A stretch of DNA of 17,015 bases from Triparma columacea (lineage: Eukaryota; Sar; Bolidophyceae; Parmales; Triparmaceae). Positions 1-9,927 of this stretch are shown here, piece by piece. A program made the translations under genes and the position numbers. The DNA is taken from the NCBI GenBank assembly GCA_030267965.1, contig BRYA01001448.1:1-17015 (forward strand). Reading direction: 5' to 3'. Below the pieces are notes generated by a model. The model saw nothing but the letters and a program-made list of their open reading frames with translations, was not told the DNA's origin and searched no databases. Position 1 is the stretch's first letter; every line of letters begins with the position of its first letter.

Positions 1-2127
1 CTGCTGCTTGTACTTGATTTCCATCTTCACTCCCTGGTAAGGTGACTTGAGAGGCCCCCACCCTTCTGCATCCTCCCCACCAAAGAGCTTCTTTAACTCC
101 CCAAACACCTTCTTCTGGTCCTCCTCCAACTCAACACCCTCCCTCATCCTCTCCACCAAGGCCCCCCTAACCTCAGCATCAACTTCCTTCCCGTTCCTCC
201 TGAACTTCTTCTGCAACCTGTTGGCCTCAACAAGCTGCTTCTTTGCAAGGTAGTCAATTGCATTGTCCATCAATGTCTTATGAATGCCACTGAATTTTAG
301 ATCAACTGTTTGAATGCGTGTCACCCTACAGACATTTGGAGCAATCTCATTGAAGAAGTAGACACCTGTAGTCTCAGCCAGCTTAAATCCATCCTTACTA
401 AGGTCCTTGAAGCCTCCTCCAGGGTACTCTGTCAGTGGCACAAAAGCTAACATGTATGAAGTCCGGCCATTCTCAAGTTTGACCTCCTTCCACACAAACC
501 AATTCTCAAATAGTCGATTGGTGGCGGCAGGGACCTTCACACCAACATGACAGTGCATGCTTCTAGTTCCCTCAAAATCATTCCTGATAGTCCTTGGTAA
601 GTTCCCATTATTTTTGAAGTGCTTCTCAGATAGTGCAAATGTGTCAAACACAAATTCCTCTGCCAATACACCCTTTGCTGACTTGTCCACAGTGACCCCA
701 AAGGCTGCCCACGCCTTGTCCCCCTCTCTCCACAGGAACTTGTCAATGCCCTCCTTCAGTGTCCCCTTGACTCTCTTCCCCTTCTTGTAGAGTTTCTCCT
801 CCAGCCCTGCGACACTTTCCATCATCCTGTCCTCTTCTTCAGTAAGAGTTGGCACATTTGGCATGACCATTTTCACAAAGTGCGCCTTCCTCCGCTCATC
901 AATGACAGCAGGCTGTCTGAACTCATCCATGATTTCATTGAGAATTCCCTTCAATGAGGTGTAGGCAGACTTGGTGTCGCTTTTCCCGTCACTTTTGAAA
1001 CTAGGGTGCGCACTTATGAAACTAGGGCGCGCACTTATGAGACTAGGGCGCGCGCTCTTGAAACTAGGGCGCGCACTCTTGAAACTTGGGCGCACACTCT
1101 TGAAACTTGGGCGCGCACTCTTTGAGCTTTTGTTTGTGCTAATGCCAACTTCCGATTTTGTCTCTGTTGCTCTCTCCTCTGCCTTAAGAGTTCCCACCAC
1201 GGTGACTGCAGTTTGTCCAAACTCAAAGTCAGTGAAGCTGAGCTTGCTTTTAATGACACCTTGTTGGACAGTGTTGGTCTTTATTGACGCTAGAATTTCA
1301 ACAAGCATCGCAGTTGCCTCATCAGAAAGATCATCCTCATCAAGGGGTGCCAACTCCATAATGTTCGTCGATTTGTCAGAAGATACTACTTTGATGTCGA
1401 GGAGAAATTCGACAAACTTATTCCCGCTGCTGTAGTGCTGCCAATAGACGAGTCTGTGAATGACTCCTTCCTCTTCGTCATACTCCTGGAGGGTCTTCCT
1501 TCGGAACTTGCCCTGCTCACAATCGGTGAGGAGAAAGTCAATGATCTTGTCGCGCTCGTCGTGGAAGACACCAGCAAGCTCAATAACCTTCAGGTCGACG
1601 CCGGTAGAATTGTCGACGAGGCCTTCAACGGCTCCTCGGTCATCCAGAAGTTTCACAAGTTTACCTTGTTTGGGGCCAAGAGCTGTGTAATCGATATCTA
1701 CGGGACCGTGTATTGCGGAGGGTGTGCGATTGGGGCCTGAGGGGGGCTCCGAGGCGAAGTAGGTCTTGCTGGCGTCATTCGCGACTCCATCTGCTTCAAC
1801 CTCCAGCGCAGCTTGGTCAATCTCCTCATCAGTCTGTCTGGTGTCAATGACACCGACGGGGGAAAGTTGGCTCCCCTCGGCTTTTTTATCCTCCAGATTT
1901 TCGGCGGCGTCAAGCTCGTCGGGAGGAGCGTAGATGCGAGTAACGCGTCCCTTCTCCATGTCATTGTCATTGATCAACTCAATAATATCGTCAGGAGCAC
2001 CAACAAACTCCTCATTTACTACGCTCTCGATGTCGACATTATTTTCTTGGTCAGTGAGGCCCCTCTCGTTGTCGTTTACGGCGACGACTTGCTCGTACTC
2101 CTGCTTGGGGCTAACTTTCATGCTCAT
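1..2127 (-). CDS. START-like domain protein, C-terminus cut by window edge
   Basis: One frame stays open from an ATG at 2127 (a second in-frame ATG is at 2121) down to base 1: 709 codons without a stop, so the C-terminus lies outside the window. Residues 1-110 are acidic and look disordered. Residues about 110-330 form a folded-looking alpha/beta segment I cannot name. Residues 336-377 are six copies of a basic heptad (consensus KSARPSF). Residues about 465-640 resemble the START/Bet v1-like lipid-binding fold as seen in large stramenopile families: DKAWAAFGVTVD, then EGTRSMHCHVGVKVP, NWFVWKEV, AFVPLTEYP and a final amphipathic helix. The last residues (WGPLKSPYQGVKM) resemble a linker leading into a further START-like module, so the full protein may hold more than one. 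A lipid-binding or signalling role is inferred from the fold only. The family call rests on recalled sequence patterns. No intron was seen in the visible part. Confidence 0.72.
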   Translation of the reverse strand, partial: MSMKVSPKQEYEQVVAVNDNERGLTDQENNVDIESVVNEEFVGAPDDIIELINDNDMEKGRVTRIYAPPDELDAAENLEDKKAEGSQLSPVGVIDTRQTDEEIDQAALEVEADGVANDASKTYFASEPPSGPNRTPSAIHGPVDIDYTALGPKQGKLVKLLDDRGAVEGLVDNSTGVDLKVIELAGVFHDERDKIIDFLLTDCEQGKFRRKTLQEYDEEEGVIHRLVYWQHYSSGNKFVEFLLDIKVVSSDKSTNIMELAPLDEDDLSDEATAMLVEILASIKTNTVQQGVIKSKLSFTDFEFGQTAVTVVGTLKAEERATETKSEVGISTNKSSKSARPSFKSVRPSFKSARPSFKSARPSLISARPSFISAHPSFKSDGKSDTKSAYTSLKGILNEIMDEFRQPAVIDERRKAHFVKMVMPNVPTLTEEEDRMMESVAGLEEKLYKKGKRVKGTLKEGIDKFLWREGDKAWAAFGVTVDKSAKGVLAEEFVFDTFALSEKHFKNNGNLPRTIRNDFEGTRSMHCHVGVKVPAATNRLFENWFVWKEVKLENGRTSYMLAFVPLTEYPGGGFKDLSKDGFKLAETTGVYFFNEIAPNVCRVTRIQTVDLKFSGIHKTLMDNAIDYLAKKQLVEANRLQKKFRRNGKEVDAEVRGALVERMREGVELEEDQKKVFGELKKLFGGEDAEGWGPLKSPYQGVKMEIKYKQQ
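997..1122 (-). repeat. Six 21-bp in-frame tandem repeats inside the START-like gene
   Basis: Six contiguous 21-bp units encode KSARPSF, KSVRPSF, KSARPSF, KSARPSL, ISARPSF and ISAHPSF. The plus strand shows the repeated core actagggcgcgcact. The array is a basic, Ser-rich linker between the N-terminal segment and the START-like segment. Each unit keeps the reading frame, so copy-number change would be tolerated. The high conservation of units suggests recent expansion. Confidence 0.93.
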
Positions 2128-2888
2128 GAGGGGGGGGAAGGCTGAAAGGTGGAAGGTTAGTTTGGGGATAAGTGAGGTGTTTTTTGAAACGGTATTGGTC
2201 GCGGCGAGATGATGAGGGGCAACAAGAGTTTTCGCTAATTAATATACGGTGATTGACTCCAGTGCAGTCAACCAACCCCACCGTCCTGGTCGAGGCACCA
2301 AGGTGGATTTGAGCTGAGCTTGCATTTTCGTTGCGGTCGTTTCTTCTTCAATTTACGCCTCGCACCCCCCGAGCTTGGGTCTCCATGCACATTCTTACCT
2401 TCAACGAAGCTTACAGGGGCTAATTCTTGGGGTTTACTTTGGCTGAGGACGGGAAGGGGAAAGGGGAAGAGGTGGTGAGGGATGAAGGGCCATATATTCG
2501 TCCAAAGCCAGTAAAAGTCCGAGAATATGGTACTGTAAGCCCGGGAGTGTAGCTAAAATCCCGTCGGGGTTCTCATGAAGATGAATAATCCATCGGATTC
2601 TAAAGTTACTGGTTTCGGGGGAGCACTTCAGATGTTTAACATATACGGCCGAATTTGTGTTTCTTATGCATTAAACGCGCCAATCAATAGACAGTGGTCA
2701 CTCCCCGTACGTCCTCACCTCTAATTTTTCGCTTAACTTGGTTCTTTTCCAAAATTAAAAATGTGGCTCAAAGTAGGTTGCAGGGGGAGGAGTAAACAGG
2801 AGGAGTAAACAGCAGGAACAGGAATAAACGGGGCGACCGAAGGAACAACGCAATAAGGTGAGCGACTTTTTGATAATAACATCTATCA
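2128..2888. other. Intergenic region between the WW gene and the START-like gene
   Basis: 761 bp with no supported gene. It should hold the 3' UTR of the WW gene and the promoter and 5' UTR of the START-like gene, both minus strand. Visible structure: the TATA-like box and palindrome at 2240-2272, a purine-rich run near 2450-2490, and a 13-bp-period duplication (ggaggagtaaacag at 2786 and again at 2799). I see nothing else in it. Confidence 0.7.
2240..2272 (-). promoter_or_regulatory. Candidate core promoter of the START-like gene: TATA-like box plus palindrome
   Basis: On the minus strand TATATTAA (2247-2240) lies about 113-120 bp upstream of the ATG at 2127. Seven bases further upstream is an exact inverted repeat, TTGACT (2254-2259) and AGTCAA (2267-2272) around a 7-bp spacer. 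TGACT half-sites resemble bZIP-type sites. The spacing to the TATA-like box makes a promoter-proximal element plausible, but no transcript start can be seen. Confidence 0.35.
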
Positions 2889-5800
2889 TTACAATGCTGT
2901 CGGGTCGACCCAGCTAGCTTCACCTGTGATTTCATTGTAGTAGTCTTGGTTGTATTGAGGGTGTGTGGGGGGGGGGGGGAGAGAAGGAGGTAAGCGAGAT
3001 CGTGCAACCATTCAACTGGACTCCATTTCACAATTTTAATACCCAGGCTCCCTCCCCTCACTCCCAATTCTCCACCCCACAGTACTTTCCCCATGGCACA
3101 CAAACACCTCCCTTCTCCCTCAAACTCACATTTAGCTCCGACCTCCTCGTCAAAGTATTCGACCCAGGCGTTTGCCGCGTCTCCATTGTTTTCGTCGTCA
3201 CCGCTAGCAAGGACGGAGCTATAGTCTGTGACACTCTCGTTTGCATCTGCAATAGCATCCCATGACTGGTTTGCCCCAGAGGAGGACTGCGCGAGTGCAA
3301 CGTCTAAGGAGTCAGCTGCTCCTCTTGCCCCGACGCCGCCAAGGGAAAGTGTTGGGATGACGACGCCTTCCCTGTTCGTGTTCTTTCCTGAGGACCTTCC
3401 AGTGTCGACAGTCTTCCTTAACGTTGACATCAAACCGTCACCTTCGCTCTTCTCCCTCATCTCATCCATGCTCATGTTGGCAAGCTTGGCGTTGACCTTT
3501 GCAAGAACATCGTTGGCTGAGGAAAGCACAGTTTTGCCGCTTCTACCGATGCTACTCTTCCTGCCTCCCCCACCACCAAGGGACAGAGAAGGGACCGCAG
3601 CGCTTGCTTTCGATTTCAGAGGAGACGTCTCGCTCAGGGCATCGAGTGCCCCTTTGTTGAATGTTGCCATCATTGCGTTATCGAGAGCGTCCATACTGCT
3701 CCCCCCCGTCGCCAAGATGTCGTCACTCAGGGTTGCATTCTCGCTCATTTTGGGAAGCATACTTCCGGTGCGGCGCCTACTTTTTACAGTTCCGAAGGGG
3801 TTGTACGAGGTAACGAAGTTGGAGGGCTTCTCCCACTGGCTCTCGTCGTTCTCAGCGTGGTGGTAATAAGGTGTCTGGCTTTCAGGGTCAATGTACTTTA
3901 CCCATCCCCCGTTCAGCTTCTCTCCAACTTCGTTGCTCGACCGCCGGGAGGACACCAGAGAGGCGGGGGGCAGAGTTTGCCTCGCGCTCCCTCTAGCACT
4001 TTGAAAAGGATTATTATTCGTTTGGAACCCCTCTGGCCTATCGTAGGTACTCTCGTCTGTATTGCTGTTCCAGTAGTAGGGATGGCCGCTCTCCGGGTCA
4101 ACGAACTTCTGCCAGCCCGAGTCTAAAATTTCATCAGGTGTTTGCGCAGCAGAGCGTGCGGAGCTTAATATTTCAGGTGCCGGCATGATTCCCTCGTCAC
4201 GTGCTGCAGCAAACGGATCTGCGACAGTTTGAATAAAAGCTGCGGGACGGTCGTAAGTTGATTCCTGCGTTTCCGCGTTGAAATAGTAGAAGTGGCCGGA
4301 GGCTGGGTCCTTGTATTTCACATAACCTCCATTTAGAACTTCTACGGGTTTCTCTTTTGTGTTTCGCACAGAATTTAGGGCATCTGCAGAGGGCATGACG
4401 CCGTTCTTCCTCGCCTCCTCAAAAGCGTCTGCGCTCGTCTTGAAGTTTTCGGGGCGATCATAAGTGGACTCGTCAAGCTCCTCGTTGTAATAGTATGGGT
4501 GACCACTTTCTGGGTCAATGAACTTTTGCCAGCCTGCGGTGTGATGAGGGTCAGCAAAAAAGTAAATTCGTAACTAACCCACTCCATTCCCCTCGAAATC
4601 CTCAACATTCCTCACCTCCTTGAACATTTTCGACAGGCAGTTGGTTCTCGTCCCTCCTAACGGATAGCACTCCCGCTGGTGGCAAATTAATCGCTGCTGC
4701 GGACCTGGAAGTGCCCATGGCCGATTTCGCAGTCCCGAAAGGGTCGTTGTCAGTCTGGAAATTTTCTGGGCGCTCGTATGTACTTTCTTCGGTAACGGTA
4801 TTGGACCAATACGGGTGTCCCGACGCGGAGTCGACATATTTACGCCATTTACCGCTGACCTTCCTTATTTTGTCCTTCTCTCCGCGCACAGAATTTAGGA
4901 CCTCAGCAGGGGGCATGACGCCCTCCCTCCTCGCCTCCGCAAAGGCATCAGCGCTAGTTTTGAAGTTATCTGGGCGGTCATAAGTGGACTCGTCGTTCTC
5001 CTCATTGTAATAATAAGGGTGTCCGCTCTCGGGGTCGATGTACTTCACCCACCCCGAACTCAGTTTTTCGACGGGAAGCTGCAAGTCTTCCCTTCGGACG
5101 TTCAGCACCCCTGGCGGCGGCAAGTCCATCGTTGCTGCCGACCTCGAATCCATCATTGATGCCGACCTTGCGGTTCCCATTGCCGACCGAGCAGTCTCCT
5201 TCCCCGACCGAGCAGTCCCCCTTCCAGACCTCATCGATCCGAAGGGGTCCGCGACAGTTTGGAATCCCTCCGGTCGATCGTACGTGCTTTCGTCCGTGAC
5301 ACTATTATGATAATACACGGCTCCCGTCGCTGGGTCTGTCCACCGCTGCCAATTATTGTTCAGGTTTTCGTCGGGCCTTTGATTGGCGCTCCTTGTCGAC
5401 GCCAGGATTGCGGCTTCCGGCTGCTCCCCCCCTCGCATGCTCGCGAAGGGGTTGGCACTCGTGTCGAACCCTGCAGGCCTGTCGTAAGTGCTGTCCCCAG
5501 TTTCGTGGTTGATGTAGTACGGCCACCCGCTCTCCTTATCAATGTACTTGGCCCAGACCCCGCCCCCCATCCGCTCAACAGGGAGCTGGTCCTTGTCCTT
5601 CCTCTCGGCAAGGTTGGCAGGAGGAATCATTTTCCAGCCCCCCCCCTCCCTGATGCTTGCAAATGGGTCTGCCGCCGTCGTGTACCCCTTGGGTTTATCG
5701 TAGCTGCTGGTGTTATTCTCTTCGTCGTAGTAATAAGCGTACCCTGTCTCTTTGTCTACGTACTTCACAACGCTGCCGCTCCATTCCACCGGGAGCTCTT

Positions 5801-7931
5801 CATCTCCCCTCCTTTCAGTGAGCTGTGCGGCCGTGAAGCCGCCTCTCATTGTATCGAATCCTATAGGTCTCTCCCACTGCCCCTCGTCAGTGCTCTCTTT
5901 GTAGAAGTAGTGCATCTTTGTCTCTTCGTCTGTGTACCTCTTCCACCCATCGTTCCCATCGACGCCCCCTGACTTGGACCTTGCGCTTGCAAAGACGTCA
6001 CCCTTAACAGTTTCGAAGTTTTCGGGCCTCTCGTACTGCGAAATGCTTGTCACCTCGTTCCAAAAGTACTGCCACGAAGTCTCTGGGTCGGTGAACCTCC
6101 ACCACCCCTGATTAAGCATTTCATCAGCCGTCTGCGGGGCAAGGGGGGGAGCAAAAGAAAATGCAAAAGGTTGTGTAAGTGCTTAAAACAATCACGTTGC
6201 TGCATTGCTTTGTCCATTCTCACCTGATCCTTGGATCTCCTGCTGTTCAGAAGCTCGGCAGGCGGCCTTTGGTCTGCGTAGAGGATAGAAACGATGCGCG
6301 CGTGCAGGATATTATTAGGGCTTCTGCTGCGTTTGGGGTTAGGCTCGCTCTAGCTGTTTTTCTCACCTCCTCCCGTCGGCGCCTTGGTCATATCAGGTGG
6401 TTTCATAGCTGGCTTCGCCTTCGGTCTTCCCGGAGGCGGTGGAGGTTTAAATCCTTTTCTATAATGCTTAATGCCCTTTCCTGCGTTGCTTCCGTTGGTG
6501 CCGAAGAACCTCTTGGCCGTGTTCATTCCAAAGTTCAACGAGGAGTGATCGGCGTTTGATCTTATCGAGGAATCAGTTGAGAAAATGTCGTCATTCTCGT
6601 CTTTCGGCACCGGTCTGACTTTTCTTCCCCCGACCTTTTCCCTCATTTTTCGCAGATTGTCCTCCTCCTCCTTCTTCTTCCTCTCCTCCTCCTTCCTCTT
6701 CTCTTCCTCCTCAATCTCTTTCAGCAGCCTCTGCTTCTCCTTCTCCTGTTCCTGCTTATTAATCTCGGCAGCAAACAGCTTCCTTCCCGCCTTGCCTTGC
6801 GCCTTCGGTCCGAGCGGGGTATTAGCTTTGGTTGTCGATGCCGCATCATCGTGGCTGGGCGTCTTTCGAGGCGGGGTGTTCATCGGCCACTTTGGCTGAG
6901 GCACGTTGCCGCCCTTTATGTTTGGGTGCTGGACTTGGCCCGCGACGGTGGTGGGGTTCGAGCGCATCATCATTTCGTGAGCTGCGTTCGATGGCGAGTC
7001 CACAGAGTTTACGAACGGATTGGGCTGGGTAGAGCGCTGCGGAGGGTTCCTTCTCTGGTGCTCGTACCCTTTTCCCTTAGGTTTTTTTGCCGGACCCGGT
7101 ATGACAGGTGCATCCGTGAACTTGGCATCGGGGCTAACTGTGTTTCGGGGCATTTTACTTGGCGATGTTGCTTTGTACTCTGAACTCGAGTCAACCTCCC
7201 TTGCCATCATTGTCGCAGCTGGCATGTTCTTCAAGCGGGGGTCGCTACTGAGAGGGGGCGGTTATGCGATTTGAATAAGTTGAGCGAAATTTGGGAGGGT
7301 AACGATTGCGTAAAGCTGCTCTCACCTTGTCGTCTTTGCCTGTGCCTTTGCTGACGCCAGGCTGAGGTGGTAGTCTGATGGTGGAGGGACAATAGCCTTC
7401 TTCTTTACGTTGTTCTTCGATCTCTGATGTGTGTTATGTTATTGATAAGCGCGTGGATTAGTGTGTCGTAACAACGAACATGGGATGTAGCGAAAGCGGT
7501 GAGGTGTGAGGTGTCATTTTAGTTGTCACTATTTGTTTTCCTCTACTGATGATCAAGACAAAAAGGTTGTGTAGTGGCCCATGGTCCCAACGCCTTCACT
7601 TTGAACTCCCCCTCCCTGCCCCCCGCGCCCACTCCTGTGGGTCGTAAGCTGGTTTCAAGCTCTCTTATGATCTCACCTGCTTGTGTGTGGATTGAATAGT
7701 ATCATTGCGTATCGAGTTCATTATATCCGCTACAATACCGTCGTCCTTAATGACCGCGCCCGCCCTAACCGGCGTTATTGGGTACCTCCCCCCTTCAGGT
7801 AGGCCCTTCAGCTTACGCTTAAGAGAGTCTGGTGGGGGGGTGTTGACATTTTTGTACTTGGGATTGGGCTCCGATGGGAGAGGGCGCCTATACTTGTGTG
7901 GAGTTCGGTTATTGGGCGGGGGAGTATTCAT
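2889..7931 (-). CDS. Multi-WW-domain scaffold-like protein, 1419 residues, seven exons
   Basis: Exons: 7931-7677, 7423-7326, 7247-6367, 6273-6224, 6131-4616, 4533-3130 and 2944-2889. The six introns are 253, 78, 93, 92, 82 and 185 bp, all GTGAG...AG, and the exons sum to 1420 codons with a TAA stop. The ATG at 7931 follows an in-frame stop at 7949-7947. Residues 1-410 are proline-rich and disordered-looking, with three NTPP motifs, a strongly charged E/K helix near residues 290-350 and a FKPPPPPGRPKAKP stretch. Residues 437-1173 hold eleven WW-like repeats (W/Y...DP.SG.PYYYN...ESTYDRP). A Ser/Gly-rich tail with two LSLGG motifs follows. A final canonical WW (GAKYYYNEITGEASWVDP) lies at the C-terminus and becomes visible only after splicing the last intron. 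WW domains bind proline-rich or phospho-Ser/Thr-Pro peptides, so a scaffold role is inferred. Most repeats carry Tyr instead of the second Trp. I recognise no named orthologue. Confidence 0.85.
4365..4710 (-). repeat. Internal segmental duplication, copy B (contains an 82-bp intron)
   Basis: This is the partner of 4885-5148, covering WW repeat 8 and its flanking linkers. The only large difference is an intron at 4534-4615, inserted in phase 1 between GGAG and GCTGG, just before the first signature Trp. Removing it restores exactly the same coding length as copy A. Donor is GTGAGG and acceptor ACCGCAG. Confidence 0.85.
4885..5148 (-). repeat. Internal segmental duplication, copy A (no intron)
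   Basis: This segment covers a linker, WW repeat 6 and the following linker. It aligns with 4365-4710 over its length with no indel in the coding core: from cgcacagaatttagg to the Leu codon before the PPPGV/PPAGV motif, both copies have exactly 239 coding bases. Shared landmarks include LP(P/A)GVL, QLPVE, IDPESGHPYYYNEE, DESTYDRP and a long shared nucleotide stretch around cataagtggactcgtc. It has no intron at the site where copy B has one. Confidence 0.85.
5162..5224 (-). repeat. 21-bp minisatellite in a WW linker
   Basis: Three adjacent 21-bp units, each beginning ccgacc on the plus strand (5162, 5183, 5204), encode the basic Ser/Thr-rich linker GRGTARSGKETARSAMGTARS between WW repeats 5 and 6. 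A diverged unit lies on each side. As in the neighbouring START-like gene, the unit is seven codons and keeps frame. Confidence 0.75.
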
Positions 7932-8248
7932 TGGTGGGCGAGGGGGGCTACTGGGTGGTTAATTTGATGTGGGGAACTCGAACTCTCAACAGTATGATTG
8001 GAAATCTACAAGGGCAGCAGACGTATTAAGGGGGGGGGGGCGCAATCTGTTACAAGATGGGATCAGGAGTCGGATGGGTGCTTGGTGTTGGCGGCTGAAT
8101 CGAATCAATAAGAGCCCTCCCAAATATCCAGGACTTTGAAGCCAACCCAACCTTGGGAATATTAAAAGCATAGTAATTTTCACTCAGTAACGTCACATGG
8201 TGTTCTTCTCCCCTCTCCTGTCGTTCCCTTCCCATCATAACATACCGC
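7932..8248. other. Intergenic region between Rab1 stop and WW gene start
   Basis: 317 bp with no supported gene. It should contain the Rab1 3' UTR and the WW-gene promoter and 5' UTR. An 11-base G run lies at 8030-8040. No TATA-like box was found upstream of the ATG at 7931. Confidence 0.6.

Positions 8249-9927
<1,679 letters not shown>

Larger units (their letters stand above)
3815..6107 (-). repeat. Array of eleven WW-like repeats
   Basis: Eleven repeats of about 33 residues are spaced roughly 55-80 residues apart by linkers of the type DPFASxRSG or PPAEVLNSVR. The first signature position is Trp in most (Val or Tyr in a few). The second is Tyr in the STYDRP or QYERP form in nine repeats, and Trp only in the second (GQWERP) and eleventh (SQWEKP). 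The D-x-x-(S/T)-G turn, the aromatic strand (PYYYN, AYYYD, HYFYK) and the closing Pro are retained throughout. Repeats 6, 8 and 10 are the most alike, repeats 1 to 3 the most diverged. An 82-bp intron (4534-4615) interrupts the array at the start of repeat 8. Confidence 0.85.

Noticed and set aside
971..1435. 154-codon plus-strand frame with repeated LGRALLK
   Set aside because: It is the reverse reading of the KSARPSF repeats. The minus frame runs uninterrupted for 709 codons and shows a recognisable domain.
2768..3129. C-terminal readthrough of WW exon 6 to a stop at 2768
   Set aside because: The tail is low-complexity and unrelated to WW sequence, while splicing 3130 to 2944 restores a complete canonical WW domain and a stop codon.
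3228..3866. 212-codon open frame on the plus strand
   Set aside because: Antisense to the WW exon 6; composition is a mirror of Ser/Gly-rich codons, with no domain.
5259..5972. 237-codon open frame on the plus strand
   Set aside because: It is antisense to the WW array. Its length follows from repetitive codon use in the real gene, and it shows no recognisable domain.
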